DNA from: Populus alba
Lineage: Eukaryota; Streptophyta; Magnoliopsida; Malpighiales; Salicaceae
NCBI RefSeq assembly: GCF_005239225.2
Contig: NC_133300.1
Span: 1,474,848-1,538,847 of the forward strand
Length of the DNA: 64,000 nt
Direction of reading: 5' to 3'
Shown: positions 11,499 to 23,592 of the stretch, piece by piece
How the letters are laid out: every line of letters starts with the position of its first letter
How positions within the stretch are numbered: position 1 is the first letter of the stretch
The notes under the pieces: generated by a model
What the model was told of the DNA's origin: nothing
Database searches by the model: none
What the model saw: the letters and a program-made list of their open reading frames with translations, nothing else
Position numbers and translations under genes: made by a program

Positions 11499-12344
11499 GT
11501 TGTCCTAGCTGTAGATTAGGAATGGGCCTCCTGAATCTGCTTGGGTTTATAAAACTTACAATCTGTTTCTCATAGGAACCCAATTTCTCCTTGAAACTGG
11601 GTGTGATGTTGTTTTTAGAGACCTGTAAGAATGTTACCAAGCGCTCCAACATGGCCTTGAATACCTCCAGCTTTTCAAGCTGTTCTGACTTCGGTTGTTG
11701 CGGATGAGAGTCAAGCTAGAAAGCAAAGTTAAGATACACGAGAATTAAAAATTGCGTTGATCCTTTGTAGCAAAATATTAGTGAAAAAAAATGTTTCTAT
11801 TCCAATTCTTCTGTGTCGATGGTTCATGGTTGTGGGGCGCTTAGGGGGAGGGGTAGGTGATTAGTGCAGATGATACAGTGACAGGCAATGCTGAAGAGGA
11901 AAACAAATTAATACAGAAGCTCAACGTGGGGAAATTGCAGATAATCATGCATGGGCAGATAATCCGCAAGAAATTGCAGAGACAATTTACCTGCTGTAAC
12001 TTGGCAGCAATTCTCTGGTACATTTCATTTATTTCAGGGGAAATAAGTCTCCTTCATGACTTTGATCCAGGAAGTAAAATAACCAGCAAAACATTATTGG
12101 TCATATGCTGCTGGAAACTCAAGAGGATGTCGATATTGATGGAATGGAAAGATGCAAAGGACTGTGTAATTACACCTTCAGACAAGATACAGGGGTTGGT
12201 TAACTTCAATAACAAAACATTAGCTGTCATACAAGAGAAGGGGGAAAATGGATATATGCTGTATCAAGCCGTAAGGCAATTTTCTTGAGTTCTTGTAATC
12301 CCTTTTGACCAGAAAATGGAAGATGCCTCTTTAATGTCTCCATT

Positions 12345-13453
12345 CTGCACATGGAAATCATTATGTTTCATTTTTAATGACCAGGAAAGTATAGAGAAAG
12401 TAGCAGCGAGCAAGAACCCTGAATTCATAAGCCACACCAATATCAGAAATGTGTGGAATCATTAGCAAAAAGTAAAAACAAATAATGACATAAGCAAGTG
12501 TCGGTCAAGTAATATACGGCATCAAAATACATAGACATCTATTTTTACTTCCTCCAAAGGTACAGAGTATAGGAGCTTACTTGGCCATTCTTCTGTCTAA
12601 AAATTCTAGCTACGGGCTTCATGGTTAATTTTCTTGAACTGGAAGAACCTTTCATTCATGGCTATGTTCCAAGATATATAAGTGAATAAGTTGCAAACCA
12701 GGGGAGTCTCTGTGAAAACATTACAATAGCATTTACTCTGAGCAAGAGCACTTCTATGCATGTGCTGTAATTGACAAAGAAAAGAAGAGAAATCCTTTCA
12801 ATTTATGAAAATGCAATGAGTTAACCTTATCTCACACTGCAATATATACTCTACAGTGTTCATTGGCCACTGCAACTGCCAGGAGTAGCTGTCTATATGA
12901 TTTTGAATGTAGAGAGGTCAACAAAACATTCAACTTTATGCTGAGAAGCTAGGAAACCATACACCACTGTGGCTAATTGATTTTTGTCTGCTGCTTTTCT
13001 AGTTTAAGATCACTATCATTTCAACCCTGTAGAAGTTAAAACAAATAGAAGGCCCAAATCCAACACCATTCATTTAAGTTCAGTTTCAACTCGAGTTTTA
13101 AATTGAAACACGTATGGTCATAGCAATAGATTAACCCTGAAATTTAAAGCGGAACAAGCTTCATGCAGCCATCCAAGAGTTCATCATCCAAAGAAGAGAT
13201 TACACAAGAAGTTCCAACAAAAATTACTTCCCAGCACTTTATGTTCCCTCAAGTTTGCTTCTTGTGAGAAACACATGAAAAAGATGAAAAAAAAAAAAAA
13301 CAGAAAAACAAAAAAAGAGGTGTGTGATACTTGAGTTGACGCATGTCACTCCCGCTGATTTTAACTAACCTTTTGCCCTTTTCCTTCTCTTTCATATGAA
13401 TAAAAAATTTACTATTTTGCAGCACTTGCACATATTAGGAAATAAATACTTGC
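12345..13453 (-). other. GC-AG intron of the MED15-like gene
   Basis: No GT donor keeps the frame at the end of exon 1. Splicing after AAAAT before GCAAGT (13453-13448), joined to the CAG acceptor at 12345-12347, gives D-K-I-M-E-T-L-K, the expected KIX sequence. GCAAGT is the usual form of the rare GC donor. A tandem A/T-rich filler and no known transposon are seen in this 1109-bp intron. Confidence 0.7.
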
Positions 13454-14483
13454 ATTTTGTCGACTATTCTTTTCCGTGAGTCAGGCTGCAATTGAATTCT
13501 CCAATCACCCGTGTCCATGACCGGTTCTCCGCCTGGGACAGTGGGCCAACCAAGAAGAAAAAAAAAATCATATTGCATGTTAGAATTGACCCTAAAAAGA
13601 AAGTCAGGAGAAGAGTAAATGGAAAATGGAATATCAGTTTATTAAGACTTGAATAGATTTAAAAAGAACTTCCGTCTAATATCATGTACTTTATTAAAGA
13701 ATTCAGCCAAATATGGATGCATAACAAATATACACAACCATTCAGGACAAGGTGCAAGGATCCTGGGTATTCGGCCATTCTAAGCAAAGATTTGGGCCTG
13801 AATCTTCTGGTGCTTCAAAACCATAGAAGCATTCCCTTCTAAGCAAATACTTATTGTCAAACCCAGGGCTTCCCCTCCTGTTCTTATGTATATATTTACT
13901 TCTCTGGAAAAATAAATATTGTAGGGAGCAAATAGTGTAAATAGAAAGAGGAAAATGCCACATCCCCAAAAAAATAAAGAAATAAGAAAAAAACAAAACA
14001 AAGTCATAAAACGAGGCTTTTCAATCCCCAAAGAATATCAGCAGACTAAATACCACAGCACAAATAGAAGATGAAGAGGCCAGAAACACTAACCCATCCC
14101 AAAGAGATTGCCTAGGATGTTTTAATCTATGAAAGAGAAGAAGAAAACAACAAGCATTAACAATGAATATTTCATGTTATCATCAACTCTAAAGAGTAGA
14201 CTGATAAGAATCATCTTAACAAATTTATAGGCACATTTTTCTTTGAATAGACAACACAATAACCCTGATCATACTAAATGCTCCACCCACAGTAGAATCG
14301 GCTGAATGCGCCTTTCTTCCAGTTGTGTTCACGAGCAGCGATTTCATCGGATCCGATTATATATATCTTTTTAATTTAGTTATTAAAATCGAATTTCTCT
14401 CTCTGGATAAGAATTTCAGTTAAATAAATGAAAACGCAGACGTAAATTTTAAAAATCAAAAACATGATAGAAAAGGAAGCACC

Positions 14484-14590
14484 TGGTGGAGATTTGAAGC
14501 CTTCTTGGTTGAGGTGGCGGCGGTTTCCTAGAGCGGAGGAGGGAAAGAGAGAGAGCTCAGGTGGGGAGAGGTGAGGAATGTCCGACCAAA
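14484..14590 (-). promoter_or_regulatory. Possible 5' untranslated exon of the MED15-like gene
   Basis: On the minus strand this is a CT-rich leader (CTCTCTCTCTTTCCCTCC) followed by a GCC-rich stretch. It ends in CACCAG before GTGCTT, a good splice donor. A matching acceptor, CTGTCCCAG, lies just upstream of exon 1 near 13540. The assignment is by position and composition only. Confidence 0.4.
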
Positions 14591-16869
14591 GTGAACAGAG
14601 CTTAACTAAAAAGAACTGTATTCTTGTGCTGCATCACTGTTCATAACCGACAAACTAAATATATATATAATATATATATATATAAAAAAAAAACTTAAGA
14701 GTGCTCATTAAAACACGGTGCACTGTGTGTGAATCCTGTGGCTTCACAGTATGTACCGCGCTCCGTCTCTGTTTTTCGCGTTTTTCTCGTGCGGTGGGTG
14801 TTCCCGCGCTTTCTTCTCGGCTGCTGAGGCTCCCTGGCGTCTTTTCATCGACTTTGTCTGGTGCATGTTCAGATTAAGGAGGTTTGGCTGGTGCTAGGCG
14901 CGCGAGGAGATGTCATCCGACGGGTAATCACCTGCATCGGCTGGGATGGCTTCATTAAAGCTGTCCTCTTGGTCTGTGGCGGGCTTTCTCATTAACTGAG
15001 ACAATTCTAAGTTGTTTTTGTTAATGATTTTTTTTTTTTCCTAACTGAGACATTATTTTTGTTTTCATAAACTCTTTTCTATTATATTTTTTTATCAAAT
15101 TTTTTATAGAAAATATCATATAAATTCTGGTTCACTTTTATTCTTGGTTGTAAATATCAAAATAAAATATTAAATAAATCACGAAATAATATTGCAATTA
15201 TAGTTTAATTTTAATAGGGAAAGTAAAGTGTATATAACTGTTAAATTCCATGACTATGTTAAATTCCTTGTCGCCTGTTATTTGTGTACTTGTTGCATTG
15301 ATTCTACAGGGAAATAAATTTTATGTTGCATGGTATTTTTCTTTGTTGTTGTGTTGATATGAAAAAAAAAAAAAACAAGATTAGGGAAAAAAAGTTGCAT
15401 TAATATAAATATAATCCGAATAATACAATTAAATGTTTAAAGGCTCAGCATGAATACTAAAACATAAGAGAGAGAAAAGATAAAGAGGAAAAAAAAACTT
15501 TGTCGCCGCCGAACCACCGTTAATATAACAACACACGTCACACCATCAACTACACATTCACATTACATGTTGGACTATCACTCATCTCCTTGATCATGTG
15601 GTGGCCTATCATGTGCTAACATGTGCTATATATATACATGTTAGCTTTTTTATTGATTTATTAATATTTCAATACTTTAAATTACTAAATAGCCTTTAAG
15701 AGCATCTAAATATTACAAAAAAAATCTATATTACAAGGATGAAAACATTATCTCAAGCCAGCTTTAGATTTTTTTTATTCTAAGGTTAACTTTGTCATTT
15801 TATAATACAAAACATGAAAAAGACTAAACAATGCCTCTTGTCCAGGTCAATATTTTTGAACTCTCAATGATATTGATTTCATTTTACTATGCAAATAAAA
15901 TAGAAAAGATAAAATAGACCTTAAACAAAAGGCCAATTGTTTTTTTGCTTGCAAGGGCAACAATGTTGTTTTGGTGTGCAAAACAATAGTACACCTATTA
16001 AATTATTCTCAATGAATTTACAAATAACCTTTAGATCACTTGAAAAATACAACTTTACCTTGTTAGCAGGTCAATTGTTTTGTGTAGAGAAAGGCAAACA
16101 GTAAATATATTGTGCTAATCGACAATGTTTTACCTCACGGTCTATAATAAATCATTGATCTTTTTTAAGGTTTTTTTTTATGTATATATTCCACTTTATT
16201 TTAGTTCATGTTTAGATTTTTAGCATGCATTCTTAAACCAAATCTCTCTTCTCTTGCACACATTTAATTGTTTTTAAAATATTTATTTCTCACATCTGAC
16301 AATGTTGAAACTTTTCTTTTTGGGTTAAAAAATAGAATAGCTGGGTAGTATGGGCTATTTGTCTACTTGGATACTACAATAGTGTTTCATTTTTATATGA
16401 ATAGTGAAACACTTTATTTTTTTAAAAATTTTTCTTTCTTTTTTATTTGGTTTTTTTTCTTACAAATTAGTCCTTATTTTTTTATTTAATTCTTTTTTGG
16501 CCTCTTTATATGAGATAAAGTTTTCAATTTAATTAGAAATAGACTACTATACTAAAAAGTTATGCTTCTCTTTATATATATTTTTTGGTTTTTTTAAAAT
16601 GGTCCTTATATTTTTTTCATTTTGTTTCCTTTCTATTTTTTTGTTTTTTTAAAATGTGGTCTTTAGACATTTTCTTTCCTTTTTTTATTTAACTTTTTTT
16701 TTGTCTAATAGTATGAGATAAAGATTTTAATTTAATTAAAAAATTATTTATTATACTAAAAAAGTTAGGGTTTTCCCTCCTACTTCACTATTCATATCCT
16801 CCCTTAAAAAAATATTTATATTCTATCTTCTAATTTTTTCTTCTTTTGATAGAATTATTTTTGTTGTTG

Positions 16870-17145
16870 TTTTTTTCTTTCAATTTCACTTTAATATTTT
16901 GTTAATTTTGAATTGGTCAACTTAATTTGTTTTTGTTTTCTTTATATGTAGTTATTGCAATATCAAACAAACGTCTTTAAATTTGTTTAGTGCTTAATTT
17001 TATAAATGTCTATTTTAGTTATCGCATAATTATATAAAAAATAATTTTTAGACCTAGTGGAGTTCATGATCTGAGTTGTGCATTTGACTAGTTAAATCAC
17101 AAAGCTTGAGTTGATCTAGTATCTCATCATCTCAATATTAAAAAA
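16870..17145 (+). repeat. Dispersed repeat, copy 1
   Basis: It carries a recognisable series: TTGAATTGGTC, a TTATTGCAATATCAAAC block, TAGTGGAGTTCATGA, then a tract of A after CTCAATATT. The same series recurs at 17410-17712, about 41640-41797, 42775-42919 and, reversed, near 45240-45415. Family unknown; it has no coding capacity. Confidence 0.6.
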
Positions 17146-17409
17146 AAAAAAACATCATCTTGATTTTCTTTCATAAAATTCAAACCATATTTTCATTGGT
17201 CATTTCAGTTGTCTTAATTTGTATACGTCAAGCCAACTAGGTCATGTATAGGCAGCTCATTTGCAAGTTAATTTTAAACCTATGTTGGGTAAGAAGTCAA
17301 GTCGAGAGGTTTCAAGGTTGTTAACGGGATCAAGTTTATTAATAATGTCAAATTGTTCCTTTGTTTTTAAACTCTACCCTTCCAATTTTTTTCTTTCTTT
17401 CAATTGAAT

Positions 17410-17712
17410 CCTTTTTCGCTTTTTTTTATTTATTTTTTGTTTCATCCCTTAACATTTGGTTGATCTTGAATTAGTCTTGTTTCTGTTTGCTTTCTATGAT
17501 ATTATTGCAGTCTCAAACAAATATCCTAACATTTAGTTGGTACTCAATTTTACAAGCATCTATTTTTGTTATCATATCATAAAGTAAAAAATAATTAAAA
17601 AAAAAAAATTAAAGTTGTTCAACCTGGTGGAGTCTATTATTTGGGCCGTGGGTTTGGAGAGTTAAGTCATGAAACCAAAATCAATTTAATATGTTATCAT
17701 ATTAATGTTAAA
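17410..17712 (+). repeat. Dispersed repeat, copy 2
   Basis: The same order of blocks as at 16870 (TTGAATTAGTC, TATTGCAGTCTCAAAC, TGGTGGAGTCTATTA, a stretch of A). The two copies lie about 540 bp apart in the same orientation, so this may be a tandem duplication within one element. Confidence 0.6.
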
Positions 17713-20452
17713 AAAAGATGTCATCTTGAAATTTTAGTTTGAACCTATCATGTTGACTAGATCATGTTAGACTAACTTTCATGTTGGTTAATTTTAAACT
17801 TGATATAGATAAAGAGTTAAATTAGAAGAATTTAAAATTAATCCACTAAATCGAGGTAGTTTCTTAAGCCTAGATGATTTTTTTTTTTTTTTTATGTTGA
17901 GCAAACCATAAACTAGTTCCTTCCAAAATATTTACAAGTAAACACGCATATGATGATAAAAATTTGAGTAAAATTTTATTTAACTAGTGTCTGTTTTTTG
18001 TGAAACAAACAAATTAATGCCTCAAGTTTTTTAAATAATTAATTGATTCTTTAATCACATTTTACCGTCAAGTTAGTGGAACAAACTAAGGAAATATTGC
18101 TGACGGCTCAACATTTGACTAACAAAAAACTAATGAAGGGACCAGTTTATAGCATAATGTAAAAGTGCAGGGATTAGTTTTAAGATCTAGTTATCATCAA
18201 CAAAACAACCAAAGCGAAACACTATTTCACTGTTCAATGTCTCACTGCAGAAATGGCACTTTGTAATACTCTAGGGAAGTTTAATGTTATTTATGTGGAA
18301 AGAGCACTTTGTGGTTCACTATTCAGTGTCTCACTTTGAATTTTCCATGTTGAATTTTGCAAGTATGCATCCAATATAATTTTAGTTTGTTGCAAAAATA
18401 GATACATGCATGACTTTTATTTAATAAAATTGATTACATTTATAAACTGGTTTTATTTAAAGATTTTTCGATTTTAGAAATTAATAAATATAAATAATCA
18501 AAATTGATAATTAAAAAGAAAGATTATGATTCATAAAAGTTATCTTCATAAAATTATAGTATATTTGTTTTTTAGTTGTTATTAATATTAAAAAGCCCCC
18601 TTAAACATAATGATTCATAAAATTTATCTCCATGCCTATATTTTTAATTTCTATCCACTTCACATATAATTAAAATTAAAAATTAATAAAAATACTTCAA
18701 AATTTAGAAAATTATTGAATTAGTCCTCATTGTTTTGTTTTTTATAGGTAGCCCTTGGTTCTTATCGTACATTAGCTTGACTACTTTAGATGAAAATATT
18801 TATACTTTTTGATAGATTTTATTAATATATATAAAGGACTTCTTAATTTAAAGATAACATAAACGTTTTATCCATGCCTATATCTTTAATATTATTCCCA
18901 CATTTAATAAAAATAAACTCTTTAAAATAAAATAATTCATAAATACCGTAACTTTTGAATAAAATTTTTATTTAAAGATACGCTTTATGTGTTTGAGTTA
19001 TTTATAGATTTTATCTAAATAAAAAATATTTTTTTAAAAAAGTAATTCAAAATTTTTATAATATAATAATTATTTTTCTAATGGAAAACATTTTAATTTT
19101 ATAATATTAAAATAAAGATATTAAAAAAATCCAATTTTTTTTTAATTGTAGTTTTTTTCAAGAATTTTTAATTTTATATATTGATAATTATATGTAATTA
19201 AAAGAAAATCCAATGATTTCTTATTTCTATCTTGTTATCAAACTAACTTTATTTTTTTAAAATGACAAGATATATTTTTTCTAATTGAAAAAAAGTATTT
19301 ATTTATGTTCGTGGCAAGAAAAAATGTCACTCTCTTTTTCTTTTTTAGTTTTGAAAAAATAAATTATGATAATATAATATAAATAATTTTGTTTTAATTT
19401 TTAACAATGCTTATAAGAAAATTAAACAAAATTTTTGAAGATTATTTCTCGAAGTCCAAATAATAAATTCACAAACACATATGCATAATTTCATATTTGC
19501 TAATTATTAATTATAGAAGCAATTCATAATAAAAAAAATATTAAATAAAATTTTAATTATGCACGTTGCCGAAAAAACTAGTACAATAAAATACTACACA
19601 CACACCCACTAGATATTTGACATGCGCTTTGCCATGGATGGAATAATTTTATTTCTAAGTAAAAAAATAAATACAGGTTTTTTTAACATTTTTTTTACCA
19701 TAAAAAAAATTCATAATAAAAAAAACCATAGAATAAACTTGAAAAATAAAGAAATAGATGTAAATAAAAAAATTTCATCTAGAAACATAGATATTATACT
19801 AAGTAAGAAATTTGATGTCGAAACATGGATCATGTACTAAGTTGTGTCTAATAACTTTGTTTTTAAGAATAAACTATTTATTTAATCAAACGATAATAAA
19901 AAACAAATACACATGAAAATTATTAAATAAAATTAAAGAAGAAAAAAAATATTATGCAATGTTGCATATATTCAAAACAATGTTTATGACTTTTTGTGAA
20001 AGTCAAGTAAAAAATAAATGATATTTAATCAAAGACTAAATAAAAAATAATTCAAATATATATATATATATATAGTAGTAAATATCTAATCTCAAAACAC
20101 AAATCATATATTTAATAAAATTGTATCTTAGAACGAATGTTTTATTTAATAAAATGATAAAAAAAAAATGGTTTGGAAAACAATTGAATAAAAATGAAAA
20201 AAAAATAGGTCTAAAAAAATTTTCTCCTAACATAAAAAATGATATATAAAATAAGTAAAAATTATATCATATTTTATCAAAATATACAATAAAAATTTGT
20301 TAAAAAAATATTAAAATTGTAAAAAACAAAATAGTTGTTAATACTAACTAAAAAGTAACAAGAAAAGCTTAATAATAAATACACATAAAAATATTTGATC
20401 TTGACATTGTTTAAAATTTTCTTTTATTTAATTACCTATCCTCTTTGAATAT

Positions 20453-20911
20453 TGATGTAGAACCGTATGATGAAGGAATTCTACACCAAATCGAATCCTA
20501 GGCCAACAAGGATAAACACATCACGATTCAAGCTTCAGAGTTAGAAGCACACTCTACCACTGCTGCTCTTGTCCTTATTGCACACGAATTCCAGTATTTA
20601 AGAGCCCCTCTGCTTCTGATATTATTGTTTCCAAGTTAGAACTCTAGTTTACGTTTTTAAGTAGGAATATTGTATGTTTTTATTAATTATCTCCGCAAGT
20701 ATGTTCTGATTGGAATTAGGATTGGCAGCTATAAATACAAGCTACCAATCCTCGTTACAGACACTTCAAATTTTCATTGAAATAAGAATTTCATTCCGAA
20801 CTTCAAACTTTTACTCGTGGATTCGAGAAAACTAATTTTCTGCTCGTGGATTCGAGCAATTACCTACAAAGAGACGGTGTTCCTTTTACTTAATAAGCTT
20901 CCGCTACGTCA
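20453..20911 (+). repeat. 5' LTR of the chromovirus-like element
   Basis: 459 bp, starting TGATGTAGAACC and ending CTACGTCA. It contains the motif CTCGTGGATTCGAG twice near its end (in R/U5) and the TATA-like TATAAATA near 20731. Confidence 0.9.
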
Positions 20912-20913
20912 GT

Positions 20914-20925
20914 TGGTATCAGAGC
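20914..20925 (+). other. Primer binding site, initiator tRNA-Met
   Basis: TGGTATCAGAGC, two bases after the LTR end. This is the standard plant retrotransposon site for initiator methionine tRNA. Confidence 0.93.
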
Positions 20926-20944
20926 AGGTTTCAAACTTGTTTAG

Positions 20945-22372
20945 ATGGCAGACACACGGAGTGAAAACGAAAACCTTGATGACGACAAACATGAAAAGGG
21001 CATGATCACACAAACTGAATTCAGAAACTTCCAACGCGAGACCCAGCAAGCGTTACAAGCCATACAAGCAACCTTTGCTAGGCTAACAACAGGAAATAAC
21101 CTACAACATGAAGGCGAAAATTGCAGAGAAAGGATTGCTCCTGCTCGTGAACGCCATCCACTTCCACGTAGGCAATTAGCTTACGAGGAGGAACTGAGTG
21201 ATGATGAGGAATATGTCGAACACATGTTTCGACACAATCGCCAGGGACAACGCAATATGGGAGGAAGAGAACCACAAACCTTCCGTATGAAAATGGATTT
21301 ACCCAGTTTCAATGGTCAGTTGCAAATAGAGGGGTTTCTTGATTGGCTGGCCGTAGTTGAAAGGTTTTTCGACTACATGGAAATCCCTGAAGATAAGAAG
21401 GTAAAATTGGTTGCTTACAGATTGATGGGAGGAGCCTCTGCTTGGTGGGAGCAACTGCAACTCACACGGGCGCGACAAAGAAAAGGGATGGTACAAACAT
21501 GGGCAAAGATGAGACGGCTTCTACAAGCAAGATATTTACCACCAGATTATGAACAGATCCTGTTTCAACAATATCAGGATTGCAGACAAGGAAGTAGAAC
21601 AGTGCAAACATATGTTGAAGAATTCCATAGATTATCATCACGTAATAATCTATCAGAAACTGATGCACAACAAGTCAACAGGTTTGTGAGTGGTCTACGT
21701 TTGGCTATACAGGATCGGGTCTCCATGCAAACTATATATTCTGTAACTAAAGCCATCAACCTAGCTACAAAGGCAGAAGCACAACTGGAAAGGGCAAAGT
21801 TGATAGTTGGAACGAGAAGCTCTTTTGATCTTAATCAGGTTGCAGTAGACAAAGGAAAGCTCCCAGCTTTTCAACCACCACTCATTAATACTTCCAAAGG
21901 ACCACACAGTAATGGGGCACCCTCAAAGACTGGAGGAGTGATAGAAGCACCTAGAAATCCTTATGCTCGCCCATCGATAGATAAATGCTATCGATGTTGG
22001 CAGCCAGGACATCGCTCCAACCAATGTCCCAAGCGGAGCACAGTGCACTTAATAGAACCAGAGTTGACAGCAGAAGGAGGAGGAGACGAATTAGCATACA
22101 CCTATGAAGAGGACGAAGTCACAGGGGGAGATGAGGGAGAATTATTGTCATGTTCCCTAGTAGTTCGAAAACTGCTACTTGCGCCAAAACAGATGGAACA
22201 ATCACAGCGACACAACATATTTCGAACCAGGTGCACCGTGAACAAAAAAGTATGTGATGTCATTATAGATAGCGGCAACAGCGAAAATATAATCTCAAGG
22301 AGTATGGTAACAAAGCTGGGGTTAAAGACGAAGAAACATCCATCACCATATAAGATCGGCTGGATCAGATAG
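20945..22372 (+). CDS. gag: Gag and protease start of the chromovirus-like element
   Basis: A 475-codon frame from the first ATG after the primer site. The structural polyprotein packages element RNA. The retrotransposon gag domain lies around residues 110-280 (LPSFNGQ, FLDWL, GGASAWWEQL, ARYLPPDYE, then FVSGL). One CCHC zinc knuckle, CYRCWQPGHRSNQC, follows near residue 349. The frame continues into an aspartic protease with the active-site motif IIDSGNSEN near residue 440. It is cut by TAG at 22370-22372. The frame stays open beyond this codon for another 246 codons, so the stop is a single nonsense change and gag-pol was probably one frame. Confidence 0.88.
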   Translation: MADTRSENENLDDDKHEKGMITQTEFRNFQRETQQALQAIQATFARLTTGNNLQHEGENCRERIAPARERHPLPRRQLAYEEELSDDEEYVEHMFRHNRQGQRNMGGREPQTFRMKMDLPSFNGQLQIEGFLDWLAVVERFFDYMEIPEDKKVKLVAYRLMGGASAWWEQLQLTRARQRKGMVQTWAKMRRLLQARYLPPDYEQILFQQYQDCRQGSRTVQTYVEEFHRLSSRNNLSETDAQQVNRFVSGLRLAIQDRVSMQTIYSVTKAINLATKAEAQLERAKLIVGTRSSFDLNQVAVDKGKLPAFQPPLINTSKGPHSNGAPSKTGGVIEAPRNPYARPSIDKCYRCWQPGHRSNQCPKRSTVHLIEPELTAEGGGDELAYTYEEDEVTGGDEGELLSCSLVVRKLLLAPKQMEQSQRHNIFRTRCTVNKKVCDVIIDSGNSENIISRSMVTKLGLKTKKHPSPYKIGWIR

Positions 22373-23158
22373 GGTGCAGAAGCAAGGGTCACAAAAATTT
22401 GCCATATTCAATTCTCCATTGGGCAAAATTACCTAGACAACATTACTTGTGACGTAGTTGAGATGGACGCCTGTCACATAATTCTAGGCAGACCGTGGCA
22501 GTTTGATGTAGATGCTATATACAAGGGGCGCGATAACGTGTATATCTTCATGAGTAAAGGGCAGAAAGTTGTGTTGGGTCCAATAAAGGAAGAATTTTCT
22601 GTAGTCAAACCGAAAGCTAAAGGGAAGTCAATCCTCCTAGTCGATGGGGAAAACTTTATAGACGAAGCCAAGAAAACAGGAGAGCTGTTTGCAGTAGTAA
22701 TTGGGGGAGGAATCGGTACCGAAATTCACAACATTCTACAGGAGCTAAAACCTTTACTAGTAGAGTTTCAGGAAATCATACCATCAGAGCTACCAGATGG
22801 GATACCCCCCATGCGAGATATTCAACACCAAATTGATTTAACTCCAGGGGCTAGTCTGCCAAATCAACCCCATTATCGGATGAGTCCGAAAGAGAGTCAG
22901 ATCCTACAAGAGCAGGTAGAAGAACTTATCAGAAAGGGACTAGTTCAGGAAAGCATGAGTCCTTGCGCGGTACCAGCCTTACTAGTACCAAATAAAGATG
23001 GTAGTTGGCGCATGTGCATAGACAGCCGAGCCTTTAACAAAATCACAATTAAGTATCGGTTTCCAATCCCTCGCCTAGAGGATATGCTAGACATGCTGTC
23101 AGGATAAAAAAAAAATTCAAAAATTGATTTACAGAGTGGGTATCATCAGATTCGAATT
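22373..23158 (+). pseudogene. Remnant of pol: protease end and start of reverse transcriptase
   Basis: The same frame as gag continues after the TAG. It shows the protease C-terminus ([15 protein letters not shown]), a linker, and the first reverse-transcriptase motifs ([36 protein letters not shown]). A TAA follows at about 23105 in an A-rich mutated patch, then KIDLQSGYHQIRIR, then the sequence breaks off into the 3' LTR at 23159. The catalytic YxDD box, RNase H and integrase are missing, so the element depends on others for movement. Confidence 0.87.
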
Positions 23159-23159
23159 A

Positions 23160-23587
23160 GACCAAATCGAATCCTAGGCCAACAAGGATAAACACATCAA
23201 GATTCAAGCTTCAGAGTTAGAAGCACACTCTACCACTGCTGCTCTTGTCCTTATTGCACATGGATTCCAGTATTTAAAAGCCCCTCTGCTACTGATATTA
23301 TTGTTTCCAAGTTAGAACTCTAGTTTACGTTTTTAAGTAGGAATATTGTATGTTTTTATTAATTATCTCCGCAAGTATGTTCTGATTGGAATTAGGATTG
23401 ACAGCTATAAATACAAGCTACCAATCCTCGTTACAGACACTTCAAATTTTCATTGAAATAAGAATTTCATTCAGAACTTCAATCTTTTACTCGTGGATTC
23501 GAGAAAACTATTTTTCTGCTCGTGGATTCGAGCAATTACCTACAAAGGGACGGTGTTGCTTTTACTTAATAAGCTTCCGCTACGTCA
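23160..23587 (+). repeat. 3' LTR, lacking its first 32 bases
   Basis: Matches the 5' LTR from base 20485 onwards and ends CTACGTCA before AATAT. The missing start shows that the internal deletion ran from within reverse transcriptase into the LTR. The three bases ACC are shared at the junction. Confidence 0.88.
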
Positions 23588-23592
23588 AATAT

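Larger units (their letters stand above)
11363..13560 (-). pseudogene. MED15-like: KIX-domain MED15-like gene, truncated and frameshifted
   Basis: MED15 is a tail subunit of the nuclear Mediator complex; its N-terminal KIX domain binds transcription activators. On the minus strand, exon 1 (about 13560-13454) reads PGGEPVMDTGDW and LQPDSRKRIVDK. Exon 2 (from 12344) continues METLKRHLPFSGQKGLQELK, together the start of the KIX domain. After about 35 codons exon 2 diverges and stops. Similarity resumes near 12050 (KVMKETYFP, then EINEMYQRIAAKLQQ after a one-base insertion) and, beyond an intron, near 11717 (HPQQPKSEQLEKL, MLERLVTFLQVSKNNI, LGSYEKQIV) into a Q/P-rich stretch. The usual long glutamine-rich body is absent. 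Retained introns mean it arose by DNA duplication, not retroposition. A short KIX-only protein starting at 13518 cannot be excluded. Confidence 0.82.
14591..20447. other. Long AT-rich intergenic region with repeat debris
   Basis: No coding region or domain was recognised in almost 6 kb. An AT microsatellite lies at about 14658-14684. A 9-bp inverted repeat (AGTGTTTCA...TGAAACACT) lies near 16381-16413. A dispersed repeat occurs twice at 16870-17712. 18350-20447 is strongly A/T-biased with short runs of A and T. Short frames such as 19622-19840 are compositional accidents. Confidence 0.65.
20453..23587 (+). mobile_element. Deleted Ty3/gypsy chromovirus-like element
   Basis: A complete insertion of 3135 bp flanked by AATAT at 20448-20452 and 23588-23592. 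Order: 5' LTR, tRNA-iMet primer site, gag, protease, start of reverse transcriptase, then directly the 3' LTR. The rest of reverse transcriptase, RNase H, integrase and the polypurine tract are gone. The two LTRs differ at roughly 11 positions over about 428 bp by eye, which suggests a moderately young insertion. Chromovirus affinity is judged from the gag and pol style; the chromodomain region itself is deleted. Confidence 0.88.

Noticed and set aside
13742..14031. Two minus-strand frames of about 84 codons
   Set aside because: They fall in the probable 5' intron of the MED15-like gene, overlap in different frames and show no domain.
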